A DNA stretch of 64,000 nucleotides from Cydia pomonella (Eukaryota; Arthropoda; Insecta; Lepidoptera; Tortricidae): positions 558,001 through 622,000 of the forward strand of contig NC_084729.1 of NCBI RefSeq assembly GCF_033807575.1. The letters run 5' to 3'. Of the stretch, positions 9,471 to 20,445 are shown in pieces. A program made the translations under genes and the position numbers. Position 1 is the first letter of the stretch. Each line of letters starts with the position of its first letter. A model generated the notes under the pieces. It ran no database searches, was not told the origin of the DNA, and saw only the letters and a list, made by a program, of their open reading frames with translations.

Positions 9471-10456
9471 TAGAGATGGGCAATTTCTGAAACATTTCCC
9501 TAACGGTGACATATTTTAATTACATGATTGTCAGGAAATGTTTCTGATAGAAATATTACCGAATTTTCATGTAACCTTTCTGCTACTTCTGACGTCAGTA
9601 GAACGGATTGTGATCGGAAAATTTGACATTATGTTACAGTAACCAGTGGCTATTAAGGGATATCGTACCCGGTTATTGTACAATGGACGGAAATTCAAGA
9701 CCACGTTACGCCGCGACTTCTTCCTTTTTTTTTTACATATTTGCTATTTGTTTTGCTTCGTATGTGTATATTAAACATAATAATATATACCTACAGATGT
9801 AGTGAATAATCCTTTCTCATCATATTTCCACAAATCGTCAGGTGACAAGCAAAACTCACTAATCACTAAAAAATTATTAAACAAAAATAAGCCTTATTCC
9901 TGTAGTAATATGGTTAATTATGGCTATGAACTTGTGGTGGTAATTAGTGACTTTTGCTTGTCACCTGGCGAAATACGTGTCATGCTATTTCAGTCGATCT
10001 CAGTACAAAAAGTACTGAGGTTGACTGAAATAGCATGATAAATACGAACGTTTCCGAGAAAACACGAAGGGAAAGGGTTATTCACTATATCTGTACATTT
10101 GTACTTTACTCTTTCATAATCGTTATCCTAATAAACCATAATACCTATACGTAATGTTTTTATTGAGCATTATAGACTCCGTTTGACGTTTCATTCTATT
10201 TAGTAATATGCTGTTAATTCGGATGTAAAAAAAATTGTGAACAGCTTTGAGACAAGACAGCAGGCAGAGCTTTAACGAATTTTATATCCTAACATATTAT
10301 GTAGCAAAGTCACCCCTCCGCGTCTGTCTGCCTGTTCGCTAAAAGAGATAAACCAAGGAAAATTAAAAGAAATATTAAGCGATTTTTTTCCATTTGGAAC
10401 TTACATGAAATTTAAGGTAAGTTTCACTTTGGAAACTTACAAGCTGCCCATCACTA
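9471..10456. mobile_element. hAT-type non-autonomous transposon
   Basis: The ends are TAGAGATGGGCA and TGCCCATCACTA, an imperfect inverted pair of the TAGNGATGGGCA type known from hAT transposons. GTCACGGC lies directly on both sides (9463-9470, 10457-10464), the 8 bp target duplication expected for hAT. No transposase frame is present in its 986 bp. A TA-flanked MITE is nested inside at 9794-10093. Confidence 0.88.
9794..10093. mobile_element. TA-flanked MITE nested in the hAT element
   Basis: CAGATGTAGTGAATAA and its inverse TTCACTATATCTG form the ends, each bordered by TA (9792-9793, 10094-10095), as in Tc1/mariner-type elements. Inner arms TCAGGTGACAAGCAAAA and TTTTGCTTGTCACCTGG also pair. 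A strong inner hairpin, CATGCTATTTCAGTC with its inverse, lies at 9990-10037. Confidence 0.75.
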
Positions 10457-10464
10457 GTCACGGC

Positions 10465-11082
10465 TCTCCAAAAACCTCTCCACTCTCTATATGTACAATG
10501 GGAATCTCTAATATCAATCAAATAACAACTCAGATCAAAAAGCACGTAACTACCCCATAGTCACATTGAAATATCCATCGAATATGTACAGATTAAGGTT
10601 GATATTTCTTTGAACACCTACAGGTTATATTTTTGCAAGATAGATAGGTGTATTTGTTTGTTTCGTTTTGGACTTTATGTAGTTACTATAAGGTTGGATT
10701 TTGGATGGCGAATGGATGTTTGGTATATCAATCAAATTGTCCTGAGCGTTAGTTTAACCTAATACTCGTTTATATGGCGCCACAAATAATTGGATTCATG
10801 TGACAATATTCCAGTTAGGGTATCTTTTTAGGGTTCCGTAGACAACTTGAACTTTTCTTATGTTTTACCCCCTTTTACAGGGACCGTTGGAGGGCCTGCC
10901 ATCTTGTGGCCTGAATGGGAAACATAAACATGTACATTGACACTTCACGCCAAAACAAGTGCTGCCATCTACCGTTCTCGTACGTTTTCTTGTATATAGT
11001 AGGTTCCGCCATCTCGTGGACAACTTCATATTTACACCTCGCGCCAAAAATCTGACGTCTCCGATGCTGCTCCCCCTTCTTC
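10465..11082. other. Unassigned stretch
   Basis: No gene is recognised. A short piece at 10825-10850 (TTTTTAGGGTTCCGTAGAC) is the start of a family F or G element. Small minus-strand open frames around 10865-11090 show no protein features. Confidence 0.35.
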
Positions 11083-11387
11083 TTCTTCCTCATGAGAGCT
11101 CATGGGAGCCTGGGGTCCGCTTGACAACTAATCTCAAGATTTGGCGTAGGCACTAATTTTTACGAAAGCTACTGCCATCTGCCCTTCCAACCCAGAGGGT
11201 AAACTAGGCCTTGTTGGGATTAGTCCGGTTTCCTCACGATGTTTTCCTTCACCGAAAAGCGGCTGGTAAATATCAAATGATATTTCGTACATAAGTTCCG
11301 AAAAACTCATTGGTACGAGCCGGGGTTTGAACCCGCGACCTCCGGATTGCAAGTCGCACGCTCTTACCGCTAGGCCACCAGCGCTTC
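11083..11387 (-). mobile_element. SINE family B, near full length
   Basis: Read on the minus strand it has the tRNA-like head with GTGGCCTAGCGGTAAGAGC and GGTTCAAACCC, the body with TTTCGGAACTTATG, and ends with CAAGCGGACCCCAGGCTCCC followed by a GAAGAAG-type tail. It is the best-preserved relative of 9076-9320. Confidence 0.88.
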
Positions 11388-11406
11388 TTTCGATGCTGCT
11401 CCCCCT

Positions 11407-11516
11407 ATGAACAAATATCTGTGCTCATCACACAAATGTCCTTACCGGGATTCGAACCCTGGAGCATCGGCTTCATAGGCAGGGTCACTACCCACTAGGC
11501 CAGACCGGTCATCAAA
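11407..11516 (-). mobile_element. tRNA-derived SINE, family A, head only
   Basis: GATTCGAACCCTGG, GCATCGGCTTCATAGG and CCCACTAGGCCAGACCGG are the reverse complement of the family A head. The 3' half is missing. Confidence 0.85.
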
Positions 11517-11980
11517 AGGCCGGTACAACGCAATGAAGACAAATCTTCCCCTCCGTTTGGTGGTAACACAAATACTATTGTAGTTAAATAAAAAGAGATT
11601 TGTTAAAAACCTTGTTTTGTTCAAAGGATATTGACTTCTTTCTCCTTTTAATTATTAGTAAAACTAAGCCGTAATTTTTTTTAGATAAATGTGAACGATT
11701 TTTTTTCGATAATTTTATCGGATCACTTTACAGGACAATTGATTTAAAATAGAAAAAAAAAATTCTAGAATTCCGTTAAAACTTATGACGTTTCGGACGA
11801 TATATAACAAAATATATTTTAATACAAAAATACACCATAATTATGAAAATAAAAGCCTATCTTTACAACTATTTTGTTACAACCTACTTCTGAAAATGTA
11901 TCTGAATAATTTAACATTTTACGTTATTTCTAATTTCCTATTCTAATTTTAGTTATTCGATCCGTTTCCGATACAATACT
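11517..11980. other. Unassigned AT-rich stretch
   Basis: Nothing recognised; no convincing coding signal on either strand. Confidence 0.35.
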
Positions 11981-12070
11981 CATCTGGAGTTGCAGGCGTA
12001 CATAGGAGACTGCTTACCATCTGGCGGGCCATATGCTTGTTTGCCTCCGACGTAGTATAAAAAAAAAGAA
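11981..12070 (+). mobile_element. Family D retroelement, 3' fragment
   Basis: CTGGAGTTGCAGGCGTACA, CTTACCATCTGGCGGGCC and GACGTAGTATAAAAAAAA match the 3' end of family D (48497-48867). The A-rich end argues for a retroelement. Confidence 0.8.
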
Positions 12071-12320
12071 AAAGTGATAATAATGACGCCCTGCAGCCGC
12101 CGCTTGGTATGAAGGGTAGTGGTGTATTATATTTATTTGCTTTTAATGCATTACTTTCTTGCAAACATATTCGTCTGGAAGGACGTATAACTTGTGTAAA
12201 TGTAGCACTCATTTAGCTATAATACATATACAGGGTGACCTTAGCCATTGGACAAACCCAGAAACTTGGTTACTTCTCAGGAATGCTCTGACATTAATAT
12301 TTTTTGAATTAGAACAAAAT

Positions 12321-12400
12321 TAGCTTTAGCTTATTGTGACGGAAGAGTAACTACGGAACCATACTCTGAGCATGGTCCGATATGCTCTTGGCCGATTTTT
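12321..12400 (+). mobile_element. Family F, 3' fragment
   Basis: TAGCTTATTGTGACGGAAG, GTAACTACGGAACC and GCTCTTGGCCGATTTTT equal the end of the element at 5261-5955. Confidence 0.75.
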
Positions 12401-12404
12401 TAAA

Positions 12405-12660
12405 AGGAAACTTTACATAAACTTAAGAGAGAAGTGTAAAAAAAATCGTCCGAGAAAGAAAACGTTTGTCCACTTCAACATATTTATCATTTTCCATGAT
12501 TTTTTTCAAACTTTCAAACAAGAACAAAATCAAACTAATTTGTTAAGATTTTGTGATGGAAAACGTTTTTTCCCGAAATGGAATATCATAGAAAAAATGC
12601 CATTATTTCGCTAGTAACGCAATTAACGCAAAGCTATTCTTCCTCGTCAAGTCTCGCCTT
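12405..12660 (+). repeat. Dispersed repeat family S, copy 2
   Basis: This is the uninterrupted relative of 4435-5135, with AAAACGTTTGTCCACTTC, TTTTCCATGAT, TTTGTTAAGATTT and GCAAAGCTATTCTTCC. No frame with protein features. Confidence 0.55.
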
Positions 12661-12782
12661 AAAAATATTGCTTTTGAATATCAGTTTAAACTCAATTAGC
12701 AGCTTATTGAGAACGCAGATCGACCGGTAGCTTGCAGCGTGTTTTGTTAACTAGGCCAAAATACTTTTTCTGCTCTCTACGC

Positions 12783-12830
12783 AGAAAGCGCCAACTTTCG
12801 GCACGCGGCGACCGAAGTTGCCGCTTTCTT
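12783..12830. repeat. GC-rich hairpin
   Basis: AGAAAGCGCCAACTTTCGG and CCGAAGTTGCCGCTTTCT are inverse with about 10 bases between them. Probably the core of a small foldback element; function unknown. Confidence 0.55.
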
Positions 12831-13417
12831 GCCCCGTCGAACAGAAAAATAGCATTTCACATTGATTTATGAATGTTTTTAGAGAGACTTTTCTTACTTT
12901 TCTGCCCTAGGTATGTAATATATCATTTAATGCCTAAAAACTTGTCCCTTTTCAAATTGAATACAATAACTACTGCAAAAAATGTAGGTAACTTATGAGA
13001 AAATTACACTTGTTTTCAAAAATAATAATTAATTACAATGTAATACATAACATGGAATAAAATTCTTTCGTTTTCCTTAATTCAACTGTTTTAATATGTA
13101 ACTCTGTTATTATTTATTGTGTCCCAAAGATTTATTAGCATAATTTTAAAAATGAAGTAAATAGAGTGATATTTATTTGAAACACTTGAGCTCCAAAAGT
13201 TTCTTATTGTTTACCACTAACCAATGCTCTTCCCACAATTTTTTTTCGAATAAAATATAAGGTTTTCGTAAAGTAACGCAGTTATTTTTGGGACATCCCA
13301 TGTTTTATATCCATCCCAATAAAGGCATAAATATTATAGTTATTCTGAAAACTTCGCTGCCGTGATGAAAGACTATTATAGAAAAATAAATGAAATGTTA
13401 TATTTTACACATTGAGT
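12831..13417. other. Unassigned AT-rich stretch
   Basis: No gene, known repeat or strong structure recognised. Confidence 0.35.
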
Positions 13418-13540
13418 ACCGGGAACCCGCTCGGCAGGTTCTCTGTTCGTGGTCGCTTTCCTCTACAACGTGGGAAAACGCTGGGATCGGCTACGAGCGT
13501 AGCACTACGAAAACGATGGTAGCGAATGTGTTAACTAATT
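13418..13540. repeat. Repeat shared with 19690-19795, inverted
   Basis: TACCGGGAACCCGCTCGG, GGGAAAACGCTGGGATCGG and CTACGAGCGTAGC reappear in reverse complement at 19690-19795. Class unknown. Confidence 0.6.
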
Positions 13541-13785
13541 TGTCTCTCGAAACAAAATTTGTACTCAATTTCTATTAGCCATTAAAAAATATTTTGGCCG
13601 AAGTACCTAGATTTCGTGTATTAGGGTACCTATCCTAAGCCGTACTTTCGTTAATTGATTCATCAAATTCCTTAGACCTTTTAAAGGACTTACGATAGAC
13701 ATCAGAATAGTACTATTATTAATATTTCCTAGCACATTATGATTAATTTGTTGACTATATATTATTAAAAATAAATAATTAGTAT

Positions 13786-14031
13786 TGGACATCCTACACA
13801 GATTGACTAAGTCCCACAGTTAGCTCAATAAGGCTTGTGTTGTGGGTACTTAGAGAACGATATATTTAATATATAAATATTTATAAATACTTAAATATAT
13901 AGAAAATACCCATGACTTAGGAACAAATATCTATGCTCACTACTCAAATAAGTAAATGGTCTTACCGGGATTTGAACCCGGGACCACCGGCTTCATAGGC
14001 AGGGTCACTATCCGCTAGAGCAGACAGGTCG
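13786..14031 (-). mobile_element. tRNA-derived SINE, family A
   Basis: TTGACTAAGTCCCACAG, the TATATTTAATATATAAAT core and GGATTTGAACCCGGG on the minus-strand head identify it. The A box is altered (CGCTAGAGCAGAC), so this is an old copy. Confidence 0.88.
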
Positions 14032-15291
14032 CAAAACAAAGGATTTTTTTTCTAAAACTATTGAGATTTTGCGATTTCAATGCAAAATGGACAATATTAC
14101 ATCCTTTAAATAAGGATCATATCCAATATTTCTGAAAAGTATGATAGCAATACTTAGAAAAAAGTTTTTGTTTCTATTAAGATATACTAGTGGATGATTT
14201 AAAAATAATATTCGTTAAAAAAATATGTAAAGTCTGATGAAAAAACATCAATTTCTAAAAAAAAGGGGGTTCTAAATTTATTTTGTGTTAACTAATGGCA
14301 ACAATGAAAATTGTAGAATATTATCCTCTTAAACTTACAATACAGATTATTCAAAAAATCCAATTGCAAAATATTCAATTTCCCGTTAAAACAAAGGTGT
14401 CCTTTGACATAATTATGAAGCCGACCGCTCCGTATAGAAATAGCGATCCGTTCTTGCAACATGGCTGAACATGAACTGTCAACACCAAAACGTCGTAACC
14501 GACGCGAAAACTAAAGAAAAAAAAATCAATTTCCATACAAAAAATTTTACTATGCAATTGAATTATTAAAATTATTCCTCCTCAAGCGCTGATCTTTTGT
14601 CTTTGTGTGTCACTTACTTCGTTTTGGAATTGCGACGCTCCGGAACAAAGGACGCAGTGCATGCGACTCACTTATTTCAAAAACGGCTTAAACACCACAT
14701 ATAGCTGAATTTCCCCTTGATGAATGAAAACCACTAACATTTTTATGCATACCCTTTGTTTAAATCTAAATAAATCACGGCCACACTAATTTTACCACGT
14801 ATTTCAATTTTAATATTAACCCGTTAACCACGATGATTTTTTTTGCGCAATTGATTTTTTTAAATGTTTTTTTTTTGTATTTTTTTTTAATTTCACGTTG
14901 ACGCACCTCCTCGAGCGCCGCGGACACACTAAGGCTCTGCAGGAAGGCAGTATGCATTGATTGGGCGTAGCTTTGCCCGTATAGCTGTCTCAGTCTAACG
15001 CGTGGACGCTTTGTCTCGCTTGCACGCGTACGACCGACGAAATTTGGCATCGCGAATGTTAGTAAATTTAATTACTAGTGCTGAACATAGTTTTTCTATC
15101 GATTCCTATAGAATAATGAATTGGGTAATGTTTTAAATGTTAAATGTAATGTTTTTGTGAGTAGGTTTTATAAATGGCGGGCTTAAAATATTTTTTTAGT
15201 AATAATGCATGAAACAGGATCTAATATGTAAAGTAGCTTTCATTTGTGAAGTTATCTATATGAATTGTTATTTCAAAGTAGCTTATTTAGA
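14032..15291. other. Unassigned stretch with a GC-rich block
   Basis: Mostly AT-rich with long T runs at 14830-14890. A GC-rich block at 14900-15050 holds a minus-strand frame of 91 codons whose first 50 residues (MPNFVGRTRASETKRP and on) look protein-like, but the rest is Lys/Asn-rich low complexity from the T runs and third positions are not biased. I suspect a repeat-derived frame rather than a gene. Confidence 0.35.
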
Positions 15292-15440
15292 CGATCGGTC
15301 TGGCCTAGTGGGTAGTGACCCTGCCTATAAAGCTGATGGTTCCGGGTTCAAATCTTAGTAAGAGCATATATTTGTATGATGAACACGGATATTTGTTTCT
15401 GAGTCATGGGTGTTTTCTATGTATTTAAGTATTTATAATC

Positions 15441-15495
<55 letters not shown>

Positions 15496-15595
15496 CTGTC
15501 TAGTTACCTACAACTACAACACAAGCCTCATTGAGTTTACTGTGGGACTTAGTCAGTTTGTGTAATAATATCCTATAATATTTATTTATTACAAA
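15292..15595 (+). mobile_element. tRNA-derived SINE, family A, with expanded TA run
   Basis: Starts GACGATCGGTCTGGCCTAG. The ATATAT core, short in other copies, is expanded to about 60 bp of TA at 15434-15494. Otherwise colinear with the family. Confidence 0.9.
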
Positions 15596-15668
15596 ATATT
15601 TTATTTTAATTTAAGCATGATCATGTACCTATGTGTAAATTTAAAAATAAAATGTATTTAATTATTTA

Positions 15669-15965
15669 AGCGGTGGTGGTCGAGTGAATATGACGACTTT
15701 CTATCCGGAAGTCGCGGGTTCAAATCCTGGCTCGTTTTTGTGGCTTGTTTTGGTTTTTTGGTCATTTGATAATTACTGCTTGATTTTTAGTGAAGGTAAA
15801 AATCGTAACGAAAACCTGCATATTCGTACATCTGCGAAGAAATTCAAACGTGTATGTAAAATCCCCAATCCGCATTGGGCCAGCGTGGGGACTATAGCCC
15901 AAGCCGAAGCTATGAGAGGAGGCCTGTGCCCAGCAGTGGGACGTAATTATTGTGGGACTGGATTA
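15669..15965 (+). mobile_element. SINE family C with tRNA-like head
   Basis: The head GTGGTCGAGTGAATATG plus GGTTCAAATCCTGG resembles a pol III promoter, and the 3' half is the C tail (AATCCGCATTGGGCC, GGGGACTATAGCCC, GCCCAGCAGTGGGACGT). This is the only copy here that keeps both halves. Confidence 0.85.
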
Positions 15966-16040
15966 TTATTTTATAATTTACAATTGTGGTATTTGTATTC
16001 CTTTAAAAATGGTATATGTTGCTAATATTCCTTACTAATA

Positions 16041-16095
16041 GGTTAACTGGAAGAGATCCCTCTTAGGGATAAGTTCGTCTTTGTACACAATTATG
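16041..16095 (+). mobile_element. LINE 3' UTR fragment
   Basis: GGTTAACTGGAAGAGATCCC, CTTAGGGATAAGTTCG and CTTTGTACAC resemble the LINE tail at 27188-27297. Short and diverged. Confidence 0.5.
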
Positions 16096-16170
16096 TTCTA
16101 TCTGATGTTATCAATATTTATTTTTTCTCGTGTAAGTATTCACTTACTAATATATTTTTCATGCGAAATT

Positions 16171-16300
16171 AACGGCTCGATTCGAATTTCGAGAATACGT
16201 CAAATACTAGGTCTAATTACGATATGAATCTGATATGTCAATGTCAAAAGTCACATCTTTGTTTGAACAAACGTCACTTTTGAAAGTAATCGGCCGTAAA
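16171..16300. mobile_element. MITE family R fragment
   Basis: CGGCTCGATTCGAAT at one end, ACGATATGAATCTGATATG and the paired TGTCAAAAGTCAC / CGTCACTTTTGA motifs inside. Relatives at 20990-21125, 38728-38816 and 42183-42262. Confidence 0.55.
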
Positions 16301-16346
16301 AGTCTGTCAGGTATTTTATCAAATTTCTATGTACATATAACGACTT

Positions 16347-16616
16347 TTGACGACCGGTCTGGCCTAGTGGGTAGTGACCCTGCCTACGAAGCCGATGGTC
16401 CCGGGTTCAAATCCTGGTAAGGGCATTTATTCGTGTGATGAGCATGGATATTTGGTCCTGAGTCATGGGTGATTTCTATGTATTTAAGTATTTATAAATA
16501 TTTATATATTATATATATCGTTGTCTAAGTACCCTCAACACAAGCCTTATTGAGCTTACTATGGGACTTAGTCAATTTGTGTAATAATGTCCTATAATAT
16601 TTATTATTTATTTATA
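16347..16616 (+). mobile_element. tRNA-derived SINE, family A, full length
   Basis: A close-to-consensus copy: GACGACCGGTCTGGCCTAG, GGTTCAAATCCTGGTAAGG, TTGTCTAAGTACCC and a TATTTATTATTTATTT tail. Confidence 0.92.
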
Positions 16617-16661
16617 TAAAAGTAGCTACTGTATGTTATTGCATGATTTCTACAGTAATCT

Positions 16662-17366
16662 AAATTGTATTCTTTTTCTTATTTAATGCATGTTAATTAT
16701 AAGATGTAATGTTTTGAAAAGATGTGTCCCGCCGAGATACTTGCCGGTACATATTGGCATACCCTCCTCCAATAGGGTTGTTTCCATCTACAAATCTTAG
16801 GGCAGAATTGTATCCCAATAAATTCTTTTGGATTTTAAGAATATGTTAAACTACTTTTAGGGGACCTGTAATGACCATAATTTTGTAAATATTAAATTTA
16901 AAATATCTTTTGGCACACGTCACGTGACCAAACTCGAAACGTCTTTGAAGATTAGGATGACGTCACAACTCTCGGATTGACACTGTTGACAGTTAGGAGA
17001 TAAACAACAAATGACAAATGTCAGTTGACAGTTCGTATCTACTACGTGTGTATGTAGATATGTGTCAAACCGTAAACTGTGACGTCACACAATTTTCAAA
17101 GAGCGTTTTGGGCGCGAAAGCATCCGTGAAAATATATTTTGTTTTTAACATATTTAAAGCCGTTTTTAGCATAAAAGTTGAATTTTAGGGCAACTTTTAG
17201 TTAATATAGAACGTAATACAAACGTTTCAAAAAATTGGAAACAACCCTATTGAGGAGGGATTTAAATCTTCTCGGGTCAGAGGTGTAGGGTTAGAGCCGG
17301 TGTAGCTTTATTTGACGTTCATAAGCGCATTGTAATATGCCTACTTGAATAATAAACTATCTTTAT
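16662..17366 (+). mobile_element. LINE 3' end (family K) split by a MITE
   Basis: The left part (GATGTGTCCCGCCGAGA to CCCTCCTCC) and right part (GAGGAGGGATTTAAATCTTC to AATAATAAACTATC) are one retroelement 3' end, seen unsplit at 19341-19552. The 481 bp family J MITE at 16771-17251 lies between them. The tail CTTTATATTTATA is LINE-like. Confidence 0.8.
16771..17251 (-). mobile_element. MITE family J, copy 1 (481 bp)
   Basis: Terminal inverted repeats AATAGGGTTGTTTCCA / TGGAAACAACCCTATT. The interior includes TGACGTCACA and AACTGTCAACAGTG-like paired motifs. Colinear, in reverse, with copies at 53592-54074 and 57846-58337. Confidence 0.88.
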
Positions 17367-17552
17367 ATTTATATGTCCGTATATATGTATACTGGCGCGA
17401 GAGAGCCTCGCAGGCAAATGATAAAAAAATCATCATTTCCATATCATTTTGATGTCAAAATGTGAGTTAGAATTGTCCTCCTGTCAGTGGGGGAAACTGC
17501 AGAGTTCGGGCGTTCCCGGCTCCGTTCCGCTCAGCATTGTTCCGAGCAGTTA

Positions 17553-17745
17553 TTAGGGTTGGCACAACTTGAAGTCACTTACTTGGACGACCAGAGATGA
17601 TATAATGACTTGAATTTTGACAACCCTAAATAGCTGAAAGGGATATTAGAAAGTGACAACATGATTCGTCCCTGAATCGCTGTCAAACTTTGGTTATGTA
17701 GGAAGTGCTTTTTCTGTACGGTAGTACTGTTATTTATTCTATGCT
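17553..17745 (+). repeat. Dispersed repeat family O, copy 1
   Basis: CAACCCTAAATAGCTGAAAG, ATGATTCGTCCCTGAATCG and GTAGTACTGTTATTTATTCT recur at 42045-42182. No coding capacity. Confidence 0.6.
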
Positions 17746-17785
17746 CCTGTCCACGTTTAAATTGACGAATCTGTTTTGATAAGGT

Positions 17786-18138
17786 TGGACCTGTGTATGT
17801 CCTTAAACTACGTCCAAAAGAGAGGTATGGCCATTGTGAATGTCGTCTCGCTTTGTGTGGTAGGGCACAGCGTAGCGGATGTCATTCCAGATCTAGAGCA
17901 GAGCCCAACTGGGGAAGTACCTCCACCTTGCAGAAAAGTGCAGCCAAATAGCACTAGACGCTACTCATAGTGTTGTGTTGCCGGTGAGTAAGGTTGCCAG
18001 AGCTCAACGAGGGTGCGGAGTGTCAGGGTTGGCACGGCACACGTAACTCTGGAATTGCAGGCGTCCATAGGCTACAGATACTGCTTACCATCAGGCGGGC
18101 CGTATGCTTGTCTGCCTCTGACGTAGTATAAAAAAAAC
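17786..18138 (+). mobile_element. Family D retroelement
   Basis: Starts near GGACCTGTGTATGTCC and ends GACGTAGTATAAAAAAAA. It holds a frame reading MAIVNVVSLCVVGHS, then ADVIPDLEQSPTGEVPPP, that is also open in the copies at 24234 and 33181. It looks like the 3' end of a LINE or a SINE derived from one. Confidence 0.8.
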
Positions 18139-19039
18139 TACTTGTTAATAAATCATGTTATATTTTAAATATCTTCTTCTTCACGTGCCAGCTCCGTCCA
18201 GGAGGTTGGCGACCATACGTCTATATGTCTCTCTATTTTAAATATACTGTAATCCATTCCAGGAAGCGTAGCGGCTCTACGCGCTACGCCGTAGCAGGTT
18301 CGTAGCAGCTACGACCTTGTAATGTTTGCTCTTAGCTCGGCCATATGGGCAAATATTATTATTGGCCGAGTTGACTTAGTGCAAGTAGGGGAGGCGTGGC
18401 TAACACGGACAGGGTGGGTAACATGGATAGCCCTTATACTCACCGTTAGCTGGCAATTTAAAACACATAATATTGTTAACTTAAGTTCAGTTTTAACTCT
18501 AATATTTCATTGATTCCATACTTCTAATTGTATTGTGTTATTTTAATAGTTTGTAAAAAAAATACATGTAAAACTGTCGCTGTGGCTTATTTGCCGAATA
18601 AATGTTTGATATTTGATATTTGAGGTATATTCTCATTTCTCTTATTAATTTTATTTTATTTTCCTTTTGTAAAAATTTGATACTTATATTCTCTGAAATA
18701 TCTACGTATTTATAATTTTGATGTACGTATACACGGTGTGGCACGAGGAACCTGAAAGATTTTAACCACGCATTTCTGAGGCCAAAAAGGAAAAAACGTT
18801 ACATGAATTTATATAAAATTCGGCAAAAAAATACTGCATTCGTACATATAAAGTTAATGTTATTGATAAAACTGGCACTTAAAATGAATTTCTACTTTTT
18901 TTTCGTAAAACCTAGATTTTGCAGATTGTTACTTGTCACTTTTTGGACATCTATCAATAAGGTTATTTATACTGGCATTTATAATGTCATCGTCACAGTC
19001 AAAATGGCTTTTTGCACTAAATAACAATACGAGTATGTT
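18139..19039. other. Unassigned stretch
   Basis: No gene is recognised. TACG-rich inverted motifs lie at 18260-18320. CACGGTGTGGCACGAGG near 18733 and ACACCGTG near 19272 are weakly inverse and may delimit an old element. Confidence 0.35.
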
Positions 19040-19110
19040 TTTTTTATATTTATATTTATTTATTTAACACAGTGCAAGCTTACAGTACTACACTAATTCG
19101 CTTACACACT
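19040..19110 (-). mobile_element. LINE 3' tail
   Basis: On the minus strand: GTAAGCTTGCACTGTG followed by TTAAATAAATAAATA, the shape of a LINE 3' end. Confidence 0.5.
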
Positions 19111-19340
19111 AGAAAAATAAAAAATAAAAAAATACAAACAGATAAAATGTCTAGAAAAAAAATATTGGTATTAACTCTGAAACTAGGCGAATTACAGAAA
19201 AAAATATATGAAATTTTAGTCATTAAATGTTATCAAGAATACACAGATAATATCTTTCGGTTTATACGTGTTACACCGTGTTTATTTTTAAATCAAATTT
19301 CTATAAACCAAACTACCAGTATGTAATTTCATAAAGTTAA

Positions 19341-19552
19341 ATTGTATATTTTCTTATTTAATGCATGTTAATTAAAAGATGTGTCCCGCCGAGTTTTTTG
19401 CCGGTCCCATATTGGGATACCCTCCTCCGTTTGACGGGGGATTTAAATCTTCTCGGATCAGAGGTGTAGGGTTAGAGCCGGTGTAGTGTATTTGACCTTC
19501 ATAAGGGTATTGTAATATGCCTACTTGAATAATAAACTATCTTTATATAATC
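19341..19552 (+). mobile_element. LINE 3' end (family K), unsplit copy
   Basis: GATGTGTCCCGCCGAG, CCATATTGGGATACCC, GGGGGATTTAAATCTTC, GGTGTAGGGTTAGAGCCGG and AATAATAAACTATC run without interruption. It serves as the empty-site relative of 16662-17366. Confidence 0.8.
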
Positions 19553-19689
19553 TTTAACTACTGAAAACACGTTTTCCCAAGGCAATATGGAAAACTAATT
19601 TAAATTAGGGAAATGCGTTAACATTAAAACGTTACGTAAACATTTATACAGCGAACGATACGAACGTTAACACAATTCACTGACACTAT

Positions 19690-19795
19690 TTTCGTAGAGC
19701 TACGCTCGTAGCCGATCCCAGCGTTTTCCCGCTTTGTAGAGTAAAGCGACTACAAACAGAGAACCCACCGAGTGGGTACCCGGCACTCGATGTGT
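19690..19795. repeat. Repeat shared with 13418-13540, inverted
   Basis: GCTACGCTCGTAGCCGATCC, GTTTTCCCGC and GAGTGGGTACCCGGCACTCG are the reverse of the other copy. Confidence 0.6.
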
Positions 19796-20012
19796 TTAGA
19801 GATTCATTTTGCCCTATCTTCCCCTACTCGACAAGCATAAATATATTCAAGCGTGTTACGGAGGGGTAAGCAAGCCTCATGAATTTCTAAATCTATACAT
19901 AGTTACTCACGTCGTCGGCTGAGGATGCGTTTGTGATATATACAATTTTGAGCAAAATTGTATTTATAAATTCCTAAAATACCAAAAAATATACTTTAGT
20001 ATAAAAATATTA

Positions 20013-20247
20013 TACGACATTATCACACAAATTGACTAAGTCCCACAGTAAGCTCAATAAGGCTTTGTGTTATGGGTACTTAGACAACGAATATATAATA
20101 TATAAATACTTAAAAACATAAAAAACACCCATGACACAGAAACAAATATCCATGCTATCACACGAATAAATGCCCTTACCAGGTTTTGAACCCGAGACCA
20201 TCGATTTCATAAGCAGGGCCACTACTCACTAGGCCAGACAGGTGGTC
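20013..20247 (-). mobile_element. tRNA-derived SINE, family A, diverged
   Basis: TTGACTAAGTCCCACAG and the minus-strand head GGTTTTGAACCCGAG / CACTAGGCCAGAC identify it. Several substitutions in the promoter boxes suggest an old copy. Confidence 0.85.
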
Positions 20248-20311
20248 GAGGTAGAGGCAGATATTTGATACTTATTGGTTAAAAAAAAAAAATTTTTCAA
20301 AAAAAGTTGTG

Positions 20312-20364
20312 GCATATCCGCATTTTAGTAGTCTAAATTTACACTACTAAAATGCGGATATTTA
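20312..20364. repeat. Perfect 19 bp hairpin
   Basis: ATATCCGCATTTTAGTAGT pairs with ACTACTAAAATGCGGATAT across a 10 base loop. Confidence 0.8.
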
Positions 20365-20445
20365 TCACAGTGACTTATCAAAAATTTTGTGTCATTGTAC
20401 GTTAAATATTTACTCATCAAAAACGGATATAAGCAGTAATAAAAA

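Noticed and set aside
14775..15050. 91-codon minus-strand frame with a protein-like N-terminus
   Set aside because: Its second half is Lys/Asn low complexity from T runs, third positions are unbiased, and no splice site supports it.
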